From UBA5336 sp038526245 (GTDB taxonomy: Bacteria > Pseudomonadota > Alphaproteobacteria > Caulobacterales > Hyphomonadaceae), in NCBI GenBank assembly GCA_038526245.1, contig JBCBGZ010000009.1:9776-73775 (forward strand): a DNA stretch of 64,000 nt, read 5' to 3'. Within the stretch, counting starts at the first letter, position 1. Each line of letters starts with the position of its first letter. The position numbers and the translations under genes were made by a program. The notes beneath the pieces are model-generated. The model searched no databases. It was not told the DNA's origin and was given only the letters and a program-made list of their open reading frames with translations. Below, one piece after another: positions 27,032 to 34,882 of this stretch.

Positions 27032-27343
27032 CTAGAACCGTTCCGGACGCATCACATCCACATTGCTGACGCTCACCACACCAATGTGGGAACCGAGAAT
27101 ATTGGCGATCTGATCCAATGCGGCGTCGACCTTGTCGTCGTCCCCAATGGATATGACGACCACCATATCGGACGCCGCCGATATGTCTGTGTCTCGACTC
27201 CAGCGATTGCCGCCGCCAAATCCTGCCATTGACGGGAGTACGGTGTATCCCGTCATCCCGGCCTGTTCGAGCACGCGACAGGCGCGTTTATAGGCCATCC
27301 GCTCAATGATCAGCTCGATACGACGCTTGCGGTGCAACTCCAT
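27032..27343 (-). CDS. PII-like regulator of the SbtB type
   Basis: This is a 103-residue ferredoxin-fold protein resembling PII signalling proteins: beta strand KRRIELIIER, helix RACRVLEQAGMTGYTVLP, a T-loop region GFGGGNRWSRDTDIS and the strand MVVVISIG. It lies 12 bases after sbtA on the same strand, and the pairing of a PII-like protein with SbtA is well known from cyanobacteria. There SbtB binds cyclic AMP and adenine nucleotides and inhibits bicarbonate uptake. The uridylylated Tyr of GlnB/GlnK is not evident, so it is not an ordinary nitrogen PII. GGAG lies before the ATG. The role is inferred from context. Confidence 0.8.
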   Translation of the reverse strand: MELHRKRRIELIIERMAYKRACRVLEQAGMTGYTVLPSMAGFGGGNRWSRDTDISAASDMVVVISIGDDDKVDAALDQIANILGSHIGVVSVSNVDVMRPERF

Positions 27344-27355
27344 GGCAAAGTCTCC

Positions 27356-28342
27356 CTATCCTGAGAGGCTGGCGGCCTGCTGGGCCAGAAAAATGTAGAT
27401 CGGAATGCCGACGGTCACATTGAACGGGAAAGTCACGCCAAGGGAAAGCGTCAGGTAGACCGAGGGCTTGGCCTCCGGCAGGGCCAGGCGCATTGCCGCC
27501 GGAACGGCGATGTAGGAGGCGGACGCTGCCAGAGTGATCAGGAGTGCGGCATCCCCAACCGGTAGGCCGAGGACGGCGCAAACCCCGGCCGTGATCACGG
27601 CTGATATGAGCGGCATATAGAGGCCGAAAACGAAGGTGGACACCGTCATCTGGCGCCAGCCCTGGCGCAGACCCCGCCCTGCATTCAAGCCCATATCCAG
27701 CAGGAACAGGCACAGCACGCCCTGGAACAGGCCCGTAAAGAATGGCTGTACATTGGCCGTGCCATCCTCGCCCGCGATCCAGCCAATGATCAGCGCGCCC
27801 ACGAGGACGACGACTGACGCATTCAGCAAAACCTCACGCACCAGTTCGCCGCGCTCCGACCCGGCAATATCCCCGCGCGCCTTCTGTCCCTGGTGGGCCA
27901 GGATCAGTGCGGTGATAATGGCCGGCGTTTCCATGAGGGCCGCCGTGGCAACAAGGTGTCCGCCCGGCTCAAATCCGGACAGGCGAACCGCTTCGGTGGC
28001 GGCGACAAAGGTGACGATGGAGATAGATCCGTAGTGGGCAGCCGTTGCGGCGGCATCCGTCCGGCTCAATCGCGTGGTGAATTTCAACAGGACAAAGGCC
28101 AGTGCCGGAATGGCAAACGACAAGACAATCCCAGCTGCCAGCACCAGAATTACCTCTGTCGTGAGCGGGTTTTTTGACATCTCCACCCCGCCCTTCAGGC
28201 CGATGGCCATCATGAGATAGATGGACAGACCCTTGGAAAAGGCTTCCGGGACCGACATTTGCGAGCGCAACAGCGCCGCGCCCATGCCCAGCATGAAAAA
28301 CAGAATAATTGGCGAGAGGAGAGTAGAAAGGGCGGTGTCCAT
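27356..28342 (-). CDS. sbtA: SbtA-family sodium-dependent bicarbonate transporter
   Basis: The 328-residue product has about ten hydrophobic helices and matches the SbtA/DUF897 family: PIILFFMLGMGAALLRS at the start, LMMAIGLKGGVEMSK, and the mirrored C-terminal half with LFLLDMGLNAGRGL. The two inverted repeats are typical. It should take up bicarbonate with sodium. The ATG at 28342 is chosen because GGGAG lies eight bases upstream and the earlier frame is hydrophilic. The next gene, 12 bases on, encodes a PII-like SbtB, giving the regulator-transporter pair. In a heterotroph it may supply bicarbonate for carboxylases or pH balance, which is an inference. Confidence 0.88.
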   Translation of the reverse strand: MDTALSTLLSPIILFFMLGMGAALLRSQMSVPEAFSKGLSIYLMMAIGLKGGVEMSKNPLTTEVILVLAAGIVLSFAIPALAFVLLKFTTRLSRTDAAATAAHYGSISIVTFVAATEAVRLSGFEPGGHLVATAALMETPAIITALILAHQGQKARGDIAGSERGELVREVLLNASVVVLVGALIIGWIAGEDGTANVQPFFTGLFQGVLCLFLLDMGLNAGRGLRQGWRQMTVSTFVFGLYMPLISAVITAGVCAVLGLPVGDAALLITLAASASYIAVPAAMRLALPEAKPSVYLTLSLGVTFPFNVTVGIPIYIFLAQQAASLSG

Positions 28343-28679
28343 CGGCTGGCTCCCGTGACCGTCGGTGTCCGCCGGATTGCTCAAGTCCGGGCAATTCCGA
28401 GCCAAATAGGGCGCATTGCGGAAAAGATAAACCACAGCCGGTTCGAATTCTCCGACGAACACGCCCAGCGCGAAGAGGTCTTTGAGGTTCGTATCGAGCG
28501 ACGAACCACTCCGCTCAGGCGGGCGTTTTGCAGTCTTCAGTGCAATTCCCGGTACAACGTGCCCAATCGGGACTTGAACGGGGCGTCAAAAACGCGGATG
28601 AACGGAACGTACCGTTTTTCGGAGAAATCGCTAGCTGCCCAATGCCTTGGCGAGGGTGCTAGCTGAAAGAAGGACCGCC
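28343..28679. other. 337-base non-coding gap between sbtA and a TetR gene
   Basis: This gap holds the divergent promoters of sbtA and the TetR gene. An inverted repeat GGTTCG-N10-CGAACC lies at 28486-28507, and a near-perfect 16-base palindrome lies at 28601-28616. A CTAGC pentamer occurs twice, 30 bases apart, just before the TetR start. No conserved ORF or RNA gene is seen. Confidence 0.5.
28601..28616. promoter_or_regulatory. Candidate TetR operator
   Basis: AACGGAACGTACCGTT is a 16-base palindrome with one mismatched pair, an AACGG arm mirrored by CCGTT. It lies 64 bases before the ATG of the TetR-type gene, the usual place for an autoregulatory operator. Assignment is by position and symmetry only. 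Confidence 0.5.
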
Positions 28680-29264
28680 ATGGCAGGCAGCACTCGCAAA
28701 CAAGGCCCAAAACGCAGCGAAGACTCCCGTGCTGCGATCCTGGCGGCTACGCGGGAGGAACTGGCGGAAAATGGTTGGCGCAAATTCAGCGTCGACGGCG
28801 TTGCCAAACGGGCGCGGGCTTCCAAACAGACCATTTATCGCTGGTGGCCCTCTGTGGGTGCCATGTGTGTGGACGCCGGCCTCGAACTGCTGCCCGCCCA
28901 GGGCCGTTTGGGCCGCGATCCTGCCGAGCGGGTGACAGATATCTTTCTGCCGCTGGAAATTGCAGCACGCGCTGGAACGGGCCACGCTGTTCTGCGCGCA
29001 AGCTTGATAGCCGCAGCCGATGATGCGGACGCGGGAGAGTATTGGCGAGCCTGGCTCCAGGACAATCTGCGCACGCCCTTGAGGAATGTGCTCGCAGAGC
29101 TGACTGCAAAACGCATCATTCGGCGCGACTGGGAAATTGATATCGCCATGCAGCTTATGCTTGGCGCATTCTGGCATCGGCTTGTGCTCATGCGCGCCCC
29201 CATCAGCGATGGGCACATGGCCTCACAAGCAGGCCTTTTGCTGAAACTGTTCGAAGAGACCTAA
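28680..29264 (+). CDS. TetR/AcrR-family transcription regulator
   Basis: The product is 194 residues. The N-terminal helix-turn-helix (about 15-60) reads AILAATREELAENGWRKFSV, then DGVAKRARASKQTIYRWWPS, matching TetR with the usual IYRWWPSV recognition helix. The C-terminal all-helical domain presumably binds a small ligand. AAGGA lies before the ATG at 28680; a start eleven codons earlier is possible but lacks a ribosome site. It is divergent from sbtA across 337 bases with a palindrome close to its own start, so it may regulate itself and possibly sbtAB. The ligand is unknown. Confidence 0.88.
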   Translation: MAGSTRKQGPKRSEDSRAAILAATREELAENGWRKFSVDGVAKRARASKQTIYRWWPSVGAMCVDAGLELLPAQGRLGRDPAERVTDIFLPLEIAARAGTGHAVLRASLIAAADDADAGEYWRAWLQDNLRTPLRNVLAELTAKRIIRRDWEIDIAMQLMLGAFWHRLVLMRAPISDGHMASQAGLLLKLFEET

Positions 29265-29286
29265 GAGCAACGCCCCGACTCTTCGA

Positions 29287-30120
29287 TTACCCCGGCGCGT
29301 TCGCTGCGGGGAAAACGCCGAGAATTTTCAGGCTGGCCGAGAAGAACCCCAATTCCTCAAGTGCCAATTGCACGGGTCGCTCATCGGGATGGCCCTCAAT
29401 CTCTGCGTAGAATTGCGACGCCTGAAATGCCCCATCGATCTGGTAGCTTTCAAGCTTGGTCATGTTCACACCGTTCGTCGCGAACCCGCCTAACGTCTTG
29501 TAAAGCGCGGCCGGAATGTTGCGGACCTGAAACAGGAAAGCCGTCTTGATGGGGCCACCGCCCGACTCCAGTTCCTGCGGCTCGGCCGACATGATGACGA
29601 ATCGGGTCGTGTTGTGGCGCGCATCTTCGATATCTTCGGCGAGTATCTCCAAACCGTAGACATCCGCGGCAAGTCGGGGGGCAATGGCTCCAATGGCTGG
29701 ATCGCCCGCCTCGGCCACTTCGCGGGCCGCGCCGGCCGTATCGGCGGATGTAACGGCATCGATCCCATGTTGCTTCAGGAACTTACGACATTGCCCCAAC
29801 GCCATGATGTGGGACCGCGCTTTCGTGATCTCCGCCAGCTTGGTTCCGGGCAAGGCCATGAGTTGGAACCGAATGGGTAGATAGTGCTCGCCCACGATGT
29901 GCAGATTTGTGCCGGGCAGAAGATAGTGGATATCGCCCACGCGCCCCGCAATCGTGTTTTCCACAGGGATCATCGCCAGCTTGGCCGACCCGCTCTCTAC
30001 AGCTGCGAGCGTGTCTTCGAAGGTACGGCATGGCAGTGGCGTCAGGTCTGGAAAGGCTTCATTGCAAGCGATGTGGGAATTGGCACCGGGCTCGCCCTGA
30101 TAGGCAATGGATACTGTCAT
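29287..30120 (-). CDS. pheA: Prephenate dehydratase
   Basis: This monofunctional PheA converts prephenate to phenylpyruvate, the committed step to phenylalanine. The 277-residue product has the catalytic periplasmic-binding-like fold at about 1-185, beginning IAYQGEPGANSH, with IPVENTIAGRVGD and the hallmark HNTTRF motif (conserved Thr of TTRF). A C-terminal ACT domain (about 200-270, containing KLESYQIDGAFQASQFY) should bind phenylalanine and cause feedback inhibition. No chorismate mutase domain is fused. It is divergent from a cytochrome c gene across about 100 bases. No leader-peptide attenuator is apparent upstream. Confidence 0.93.
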   Translation of the reverse strand: MTVSIAYQGEPGANSHIACNEAFPDLTPLPCRTFEDTLAAVESGSAKLAMIPVENTIAGRVGDIHYLLPGTNLHIVGEHYLPIRFQLMALPGTKLAEITKARSHIMALGQCRKFLKQHGIDAVTSADTAGAAREVAEAGDPAIGAIAPRLAADVYGLEILAEDIEDARHNTTRFVIMSAEPQELESGGGPIKTAFLFQVRNIPAALYKTLGGFATNGVNMTKLESYQIDGAFQASQFYAEIEGHPDERPVQLALEELGFFSASLKILGVFPAANAPG

Positions 30121-30219
30121 CTGAGTCCTTCGTCGCAGTGCGTCACCGCGTCAGTTGTGGAGGCCCCTCTAGCGTGCCACCTAGCGGAAACCAAGACCAC
30201 ACTCATCTGGATACGTATT

Positions 30220-30939
30220 ATGGGCGGTATGAGCTTAAACACCATTTTTGGATGCCTCCTGGCGGTCCTTCTTGTGATCCTCGGGCTCCACAACCTTTCA
30301 CATTCTCTGTTTGCCCCGGAGAAAGGTCACCATGACGACCATCACGGCGAAGAACTCTCGCTGAACGAGAAGATCGCCTCGAGCTACGCTTACTATGTCG
30401 AGATCGCAGATGCTGGCGGCACCGACTCGGGCGAACCCGAACCGGTGTTCGACCTGGGGCTGGCCCTTGCCAACGCGGATCCCGCGCGCGGCGAAAGCAG
30501 CTTCAAACAGAAGTGCCAGTCCTGTCACTCCATCGAGCAAGGCGGCGGCAATGGCATCGGCCCTGCCCTCTGGAACACGGTGGGCGCTGCAAAAGCAGCC
30601 CAGGACGGGTTCCGTTATTCCGGCGCCCTGTCCGGCATGGGCGGTGAGTGGACGTACGAAAACCTCAACGACTGGCTGAAGAATCCGTCGGGCTATGTCA
30701 GCGGCACATCCATGGCTTTTGCGGGCCTGAACCGCGACAGCGAACGCGCAAACGTAATCGCCTACCTGTCAACCCAAACAGCCAGCCCCATTCCATTCCC
30801 AGCTGCGATGGACGCAGCTGTTGAGCCCGCTACCGCAGAGGTTGAGGCTCCTGCAGATGCCGCTGAACTCCAGGAAGTGATCGATACCCCAGTGGAAGAG
30901 GTCGTCGAAGAAATCATCGACGACACGATCGGCGAATAA
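30220..30939 (+). CDS. Membrane-anchored class I cytochrome c with acidic C-terminal tail
   Basis: This is a 239-residue protein with one N-terminal helix (IFGCLLAVLLVILGLHNLSH) facing a periplasmic heme domain: heme motif CQSCH near residue 105 and a candidate axial Met in GTSMAFAGL. It is the CycM/cytochrome c-552 layout, which carries electrons from the bc1 complex to terminal oxidase while tethered to the membrane. An unusual acidic, Glu/Val-rich tail of about 55 residues follows the fold (VEAPADAAELQEVIDTPVEE). A His/Asp-rich patch (GHHDDHHGEE) lies before the heme domain. ATG 30220 or 30229 are both possible. It is followed by a terminator. Confidence 0.88.
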   Translation: MGGMSLNTIFGCLLAVLLVILGLHNLSHSLFAPEKGHHDDHHGEELSLNEKIASSYAYYVEIADAGGTDSGEPEPVFDLGLALANADPARGESSFKQKCQSCHSIEQGGGNGIGPALWNTVGAAKAAQDGFRYSGALSGMGGEWTYENLNDWLKNPSGYVSGTSMAFAGLNRDSERANVIAYLSTQTASPIPFPAAMDAAVEPATAEVEAPADAAELQEVIDTPVEEVVEEIIDDTIGE

Positions 30940-30963
30940 GTAAGACTTGAATCCGAATGCGAG

Positions 30964-31000
30964 AACGGCGCCGGATGCTCCTGGCGCCGTTTTTCTTTTG
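30964..31000 (+). terminator. Rho-independent terminator of the cytochrome c gene
   Basis: AACGGCGCC and GGCGCCGTT form a 9-bp perfect stem with a ten-base loop, followed by TTTTTCTTTT. It begins 25 bases after the stop and faces the convergent MarR gene. Confidence 0.9.
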
Positions 31001-31005
31001 TGAGA

Positions 31006-31374
31006 TCAGGCGGCTTTGGAGACCTTGGCCGGTTTCTTACCGGTCGTGGCGCCTTTGACGATTGGCCTTGCCATGGCGCGCAGAAAAGTGGTGCCGGCCT
31101 GGGTTCGCACGATGAAGACCGAGCGCAAGTCTCGCTCGTCGGTTTGCCGCCGCACCAGGCCGAGCGACTCCAACTTGTCTACAGCGCGGGTGATAACGGG
31201 CTTTGAAAGCTCCAATTCTGCGGCAAGCCCCCGAACGGTATGGGGTCCGCGCTCCAGCGCCACCACCATCAGGATCGCGCTTTGGCGCGCGGTCAGGTCA
31301 GGTGCATCGCCCGAGACACTGGCCGTAAAAGCAGATTTGAGGAACTCCAGCGCTTCACGTTCGTTGATGGACAT
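31006..31374 (-). CDS. MarR-family transcription regulator
   Basis: This is a 122-residue winged-helix protein: LTARQSAILMVVALERGPHT, then the recognition region LAAELELSKPVITRAVDKLE and the wing SLGLVRRQTDERDLRSVFI. This is the MarR pattern, a dimer that usually represses efflux or stress genes until a ligand binds. It ends in a Lys/Ala tail (GKKPAKVSKAA). GGAGGGAG lies before the ATG. It follows the M17 aminopeptidase on the same strand with a 66-base gap and could be cotranscribed with it. The target is unknown. Confidence 0.85.
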   Translation of the reverse strand: MSINEREALEFLKSAFTASVSGDAPDLTARQSAILMVVALERGPHTVRGLAAELELSKPVITRAVDKLESLGLVRRQTDERDLRSVFIVRTQAGTTFLRAMARPIVKGATTGKKPAKVSKAA

Positions 31375-31440
31375 GTCCGCTCCCTCCCGACATGGAAAGA
31401 AGCGTTCCGTGATTTGGTGATTCTCGCAAGACGCGAGTGG

Positions 31441-32802
31441 TCAGGCGCCGTAACGTGACTGGAGCATGGACCAGCTCGCGCGCAGACCCGTCGCCGCTCC
31501 GCCAGCCGGGCGGCCATACTTGGACTCCCGCCAGGCCCAGATGTCGAAATGCATCCATCGCGGCGCTTCGACAAAGCGCGACAGGTAAACGGCAGCTGTA
31601 ATCGACCCGCCCATCCGGCCACCCGCGTTCGAGATGTCAGCGATCGAACTGGACAGCATGGACTCATAGGGCCGCCAAAGGGGCATCCGCCACACTGGTT
31701 CTCCGGACGCCTTCGCGCCCGCCTCGATGGCTAAGGACAGCTCTTCATCATCGGTGTAGTAAGGTGCGAGATCGGGCCCAAGCGCGACACGGGCAGCGCC
31801 GGTCAGCGTGGCATAATCAACCAAAATGTCCGGGTTGCCTTCGCAAGCGCGGGCGAGCGCATCGCACAAGATCAAGCGTCCCTCGGCATCGGTGTTGTCG
31901 ATCTCGACCTTCAGCCCCTTGCGCGTCGCAACGACATCTCCCGGCCGGAACGCATTGCCGGCGATCGCATTTTCGACCGCAGGCACATAGAGCTTCAGGA
32001 AGACCGGGAGCTGGGCCTCCATAACTAGTTTTGCGAGACCGATGGCGTGGGCCGCACCGCCCATATCCTTTTTCATCAGGCGCATGTAATCGCCCGTCTT
32101 GATATTCAGGCCCCCGGTATCGAAGGCGACGCCTTTGCCAACAATTGCGAGTTCGGGATGATCCGGGTTGCCCCAGCTTAACTCCATCAGGCGTGGGGCA
32201 ATATCGGCCGCCCGGCCGACGGCGTGGATCATCGGATAGTTCTGATCCAGCAACGCATCGCCCAGCGTGGTCTCCAGGCGCGCACCATTGTCTTCGGCCA
32301 ATGCGGAAATCGCGCCCTGGATGGCATCCGGTCCCATATCTTCAGCCGGTGTGTTCACAAGGTCGCGAACGAACCGAACGGCGCTGGCCTCCCGATCGAT
32401 GGCCACACTGTCTTCGCCCTCTGGCAGCACCAGTTGCGGCGGCGCGGAAGCGGCATCCCGGTAAGCATCGAAGCTGTATGCGCCATCGTGCCAGCCAGCT
32501 GCGGCAGACGCGAAGCTGAATCCGTCCGGAAGTCGGGCGATTTCATAGGCCCCCTTCGGAAGCCTTGCGGACAGGGCAGCAAGCGCCAGTGCGTCGCGTC
32601 CAGAACCAATTCCAAACAAGACGTCTCCAAGGCTGCCATCGCTGCGCGGGGAAATCACGCACTGGCCTTGAGCGCCCACAAACCCCGATGCATCGGCAAA
32701 TGCGCCAAGGGGTCCGCCGGGCCGCGCCTCCTGCCAGTCGGAGGAGGTGAAAACGTGGATCTGAGCCGGAGCCTCTGCCGACGCTGTAAATACGGGGTCC
32801 AT
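31441..32802 (-). CDS. M17-family leucyl aminopeptidase
   Basis: This is a cytoplasmic dinuclear-metal aminopeptidase that removes N-terminal residues from peptides. The 453-residue product has the M17 metal- and bicarbonate-site motifs: VGKGVAFDTGGLNIK (Lys and Asp ligands), KKDMGGAAHAI and the signature NTDAEGRLIL. The N-terminal macro-fold-like domain occupies about 1-150. GAGGAG lies seven bases before the ATG at 32802; the open frame extends upstream only through non-homologous sequence. It sits between the divergent tadD gene and a MarR gene. It is closer to PepB-like short forms than to PepA and has no signal peptide. Confidence 0.9.
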   Translation of the reverse strand: MDPVFTASAEAPAQIHVFTSSDWQEARPGGPLGAFADASGFVGAQGQCVISPRSDGSLGDVLFGIGSGRDALALAALSARLPKGAYEIARLPDGFSFASAAAGWHDGAYSFDAYRDAASAPPQLVLPEGEDSVAIDREASAVRFVRDLVNTPAEDMGPDAIQGAISALAEDNGARLETTLGDALLDQNYPMIHAVGRAADIAPRLMELSWGNPDHPELAIVGKGVAFDTGGLNIKTGDYMRLMKKDMGGAAHAIGLAKLVMEAQLPVFLKLYVPAVENAIAGNAFRPGDVVATRKGLKVEIDNTDAEGRLILCDALARACEGNPDILVDYATLTGAARVALGPDLAPYYTDDEELSLAIEAGAKASGEPVWRMPLWRPYESMLSSSIADISNAGGRMGGSITAAVYLSRFVEAPRWMHFDIWAWRESKYGRPAGGAATGLRASWSMLQSRYGA

Positions 32803-32921
32803 TTTGGCTCCTCTAGGGAAAAAGCGCAGAAAAGTTAAGGGATGAGCCCGCAGCGTTAACCAGTCCTTGACCGGGGCCTGCGCACATCTTTCGACATCCT
32901 TAGAACGTGAGGTAATGCGAC

Positions 32922-33809
32922 ATGTCCAGTGCCCAAAAAGGCAAACTGTCCCTGGTGGTGGCCGCAGCAATCGCCCTGGGTGGTTGTGCAACCGATGGCA
33001 GTGCTGTTCTTCCGGTTCAGTCAGAGGTCGCGCCCGAAACAGATCCGCAGTTCATGCCCGCCACAGCGGAAGAGCGCGAAATCGCCAATCGGATGCCACC
33101 CCTCGAGCGGGCAAACTTCTGGGCTGTCGAGTATGCGAAAACGCCAGAAGACCTCGACACCGCACTCGATTTCGCCCGTGCGCTCGCCGGTATCGGCAGC
33201 CATGAGCGTATCGTTCAATTGATGACAGAGACGGAAGTTATCCATCCCTTCTCCGCCGAAGTGAAACGCCTGAAAGCCCGCAGCATGACTGCGACAAACG
33301 ACTTTGCTGGCGCACGCCGGGCCTTGCAGGCAGCCGCCGTCATCGCTCCGGCAGATGCGGCCATCCTCGCATCGCTGGCACTGACAAATGACCGTCTGGG
33401 AGATCATGTCACAGCCCAGGTGGCCTACCGCCAGGCCCTTGAAATCGACCCCAATCGGGTCGCGACCCTATCCAATTTCGGATTGTCACTCGCCCTATCG
33501 GGTGACCTCGATGCTGCCGAGGGCCAGCTCCGCAAGGCAGCCAGCCTCGAGGGCGCGAACTCCAATGTACGCCAGAACCTCGCCCTTGTGCTCGGTTTGC
33601 AAGGTCGGTTCGATGAAATGATCGAAGCGGCTGGGGATGCCCCCGAAGAAACCATGCGCCGGAATGCGGAATTGTTGCGCGAGTTGCGGGGTGACGCGCC
33701 TCCAACCTCGATCGCGCCCGACGCAACTACCAATGATGGGCCGACCGAAACTGCAAAAGAAGAAGCCTCCGCTCGCGCCCCATCCCTTCGCCGCAGCTCG
33801 GAGGGCTGA
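32922..33809 (+). CDS. tadD: TadD-like TPR lipoprotein of the Flp pilus system
   Basis: This 295-residue lipoprotein has lipobox LGGC at about residue 22, then TPR units from about 75 to 230 (VIAPADAAILASLALTNDRL and AYRQALEIDPNRVATLSNFG are clear repeats), and a disordered tail. TadD proteins act as outer-membrane assembly factors for the Tad secretin. It is convergent with tadC and separated from it by a shared terminator; its start is 119 bases from the M17 gene. GAGGT lies upstream of the ATG. Its isolation on the opposite strand means it is expressed separately from the main cpa operon. Confidence 0.85.
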   Translation: MSSAQKGKLSLVVAAAIALGGCATDGSAVLPVQSEVAPETDPQFMPATAEEREIANRMPPLERANFWAVEYAKTPEDLDTALDFARALAGIGSHERIVQLMTETEVIHPFSAEVKRLKARSMTATNDFAGARRALQAAAVIAPADAAILASLALTNDRLGDHVTAQVAYRQALEIDPNRVATLSNFGLSLALSGDLDAAEGQLRKAASLEGANSNVRQNLALVLGLQGRFDEMIEAAGDAPEETMRRNAELLRELRGDAPPTSIAPDATTNDGPTETAKEEASARAPSLRRSSEG

Positions 33810-33832
33810 TCTTCAAAGCAACCTGGTAACGC

Positions 33833-33872
33833 AAAGGCCCGCTGCGCTATGATGTGCAGCGGGCCTTTTTTT
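33833..33872. terminator. Bidirectional terminator between tadD and tadC
   Basis: AAAGGCCCGCTGC and GCAGCGGGCCTTT form a 13-bp stem followed by seven T on the plus strand and preceded by an A run, so it can end both tadD and the minus-strand cpa operon. Confidence 0.85.
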
Positions 33873-33907
33873 ATGTCGGCGAGCAAAGCGGCGCGCGGAC
33901 CGCCGCC

Positions 33908-34873
33908 CTACATTTCCTGGAAGTTGATATAGGCCGGGCCGAGCACCACAACGAACAGCACTGGCAGGAAGAATACGATCATGGGCACGGTCAGCTTGGC
34001 AGGCAGGGCGGCTGCCTTCTTCTCGGCCTCGGACATGCGCATATCCCGGTTTTCCTTGGCCATGACGCGCAGGGCGTCGCCGAGGGGCGTGCCGTAGCGC
34101 TCGCCCTGGACGAGGGCCATGCATACCGATTTCACGCCCTCATGGCCCGTACGCTTGGCCAGGTTTTCATAGGCCATGCGCCGCTCGGGCAGGTAGGAAA
34201 GCTCTGCCGTTGTCAGCGTCAGTTCCTCGGCGAGTTCAGGCGACGCCGAGCCGATCTCACTGCCCACCTTTCCGAAGGCCATCTCGATCGACATACCGGA
34301 TTCAACACAGATCAGCAGCATGTCCAACGCGTCGGGAAAGGCCTTCATAATCGAAGCCTGACGCTTTTGTTTCAAGTTCCCGATATACATGGTCGGCGCA
34401 TAGAAACCCGCCGCTGCACCAAACAGGATCGCGCCGTATTTCTGGATGGGCTCAAACCCCATATCGTTGACGAAGAAGATATAGATGAAGGTCGCGACTG
34501 CGCCCACAAAGGGCAACGAGAATCGGAAGAAGTAGAAGGTGGCGATGGGTTTCGGCCCGCGAAAGCCCGCCTGCGCCAGGCTTTGCTCCACATTCGGGTC
34601 TTCCAGAAGCGTCGCCAGGTTCAGCTTCTTTGTAATGTCAGCCATTGTGCCCTTGGCTTCGCGGCGGATCGATTTTCCGTCTTGTTCCAGCCGGGCGCGG
34701 GACTGCTTGCGCAACCGCTCGCGCTGGGTGGTAACGGCCTTCAGACGTGTTTCGAGCTTGTCGCCCTTGAGCGCGGGCAGCGACAACGAAACGATCGTTG
34801 CAAACATGGCCGCCGCCGCCAGGATCGAGGCGAGGGTTGGTCCGTTCAGGAAGGTCTCAGCAAAGCTCTCCAC
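33908..34873 (-). CDS. tadC: Tad pilus inner-membrane platform protein TadC
   Basis: This is a 321-residue GspF-family (T2SSF) protein. Hydrophobic helices lie at about 15-35, about 110-155 and near the C-terminus (PMIVFFLPVLFVVVLGPAYI). The conserved T2SSF core contains FPDALDMLLICVESGMSIEM and ERYGTPLGDALRVMAKE. With TadB it forms the inner-membrane platform that couples the CpaF ATPase to pilin extrusion. A GTG start at 34873 is preceded by AGGGGG. It is the last gene of the operon cpaA/cpaB through tadC and lies nine bases after tadB. Confidence 0.92.
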   Translation of the reverse strand: MESFAETFLNGPTLASILAAAAMFATIVSLSLPALKGDKLETRLKAVTTQRERLRKQSRARLEQDGKSIRREAKGTMADITKKLNLATLLEDPNVEQSLAQAGFRGPKPIATFYFFRFSLPFVGAVATFIYIFFVNDMGFEPIQKYGAILFGAAAGFYAPTMYIGNLKQKRQASIMKAFPDALDMLLICVESGMSIEMAFGKVGSEIGSASPELAEELTLTTAELSYLPERRMAYENLAKRTGHEGVKSVCMALVQGERYGTPLGDALRVMAKENRDMRMSEAEKKAAALPAKLTVPMIVFFLPVLFVVVLGPAYINFQEM

Positions 34874-34882
34874 ACGCGCCCC

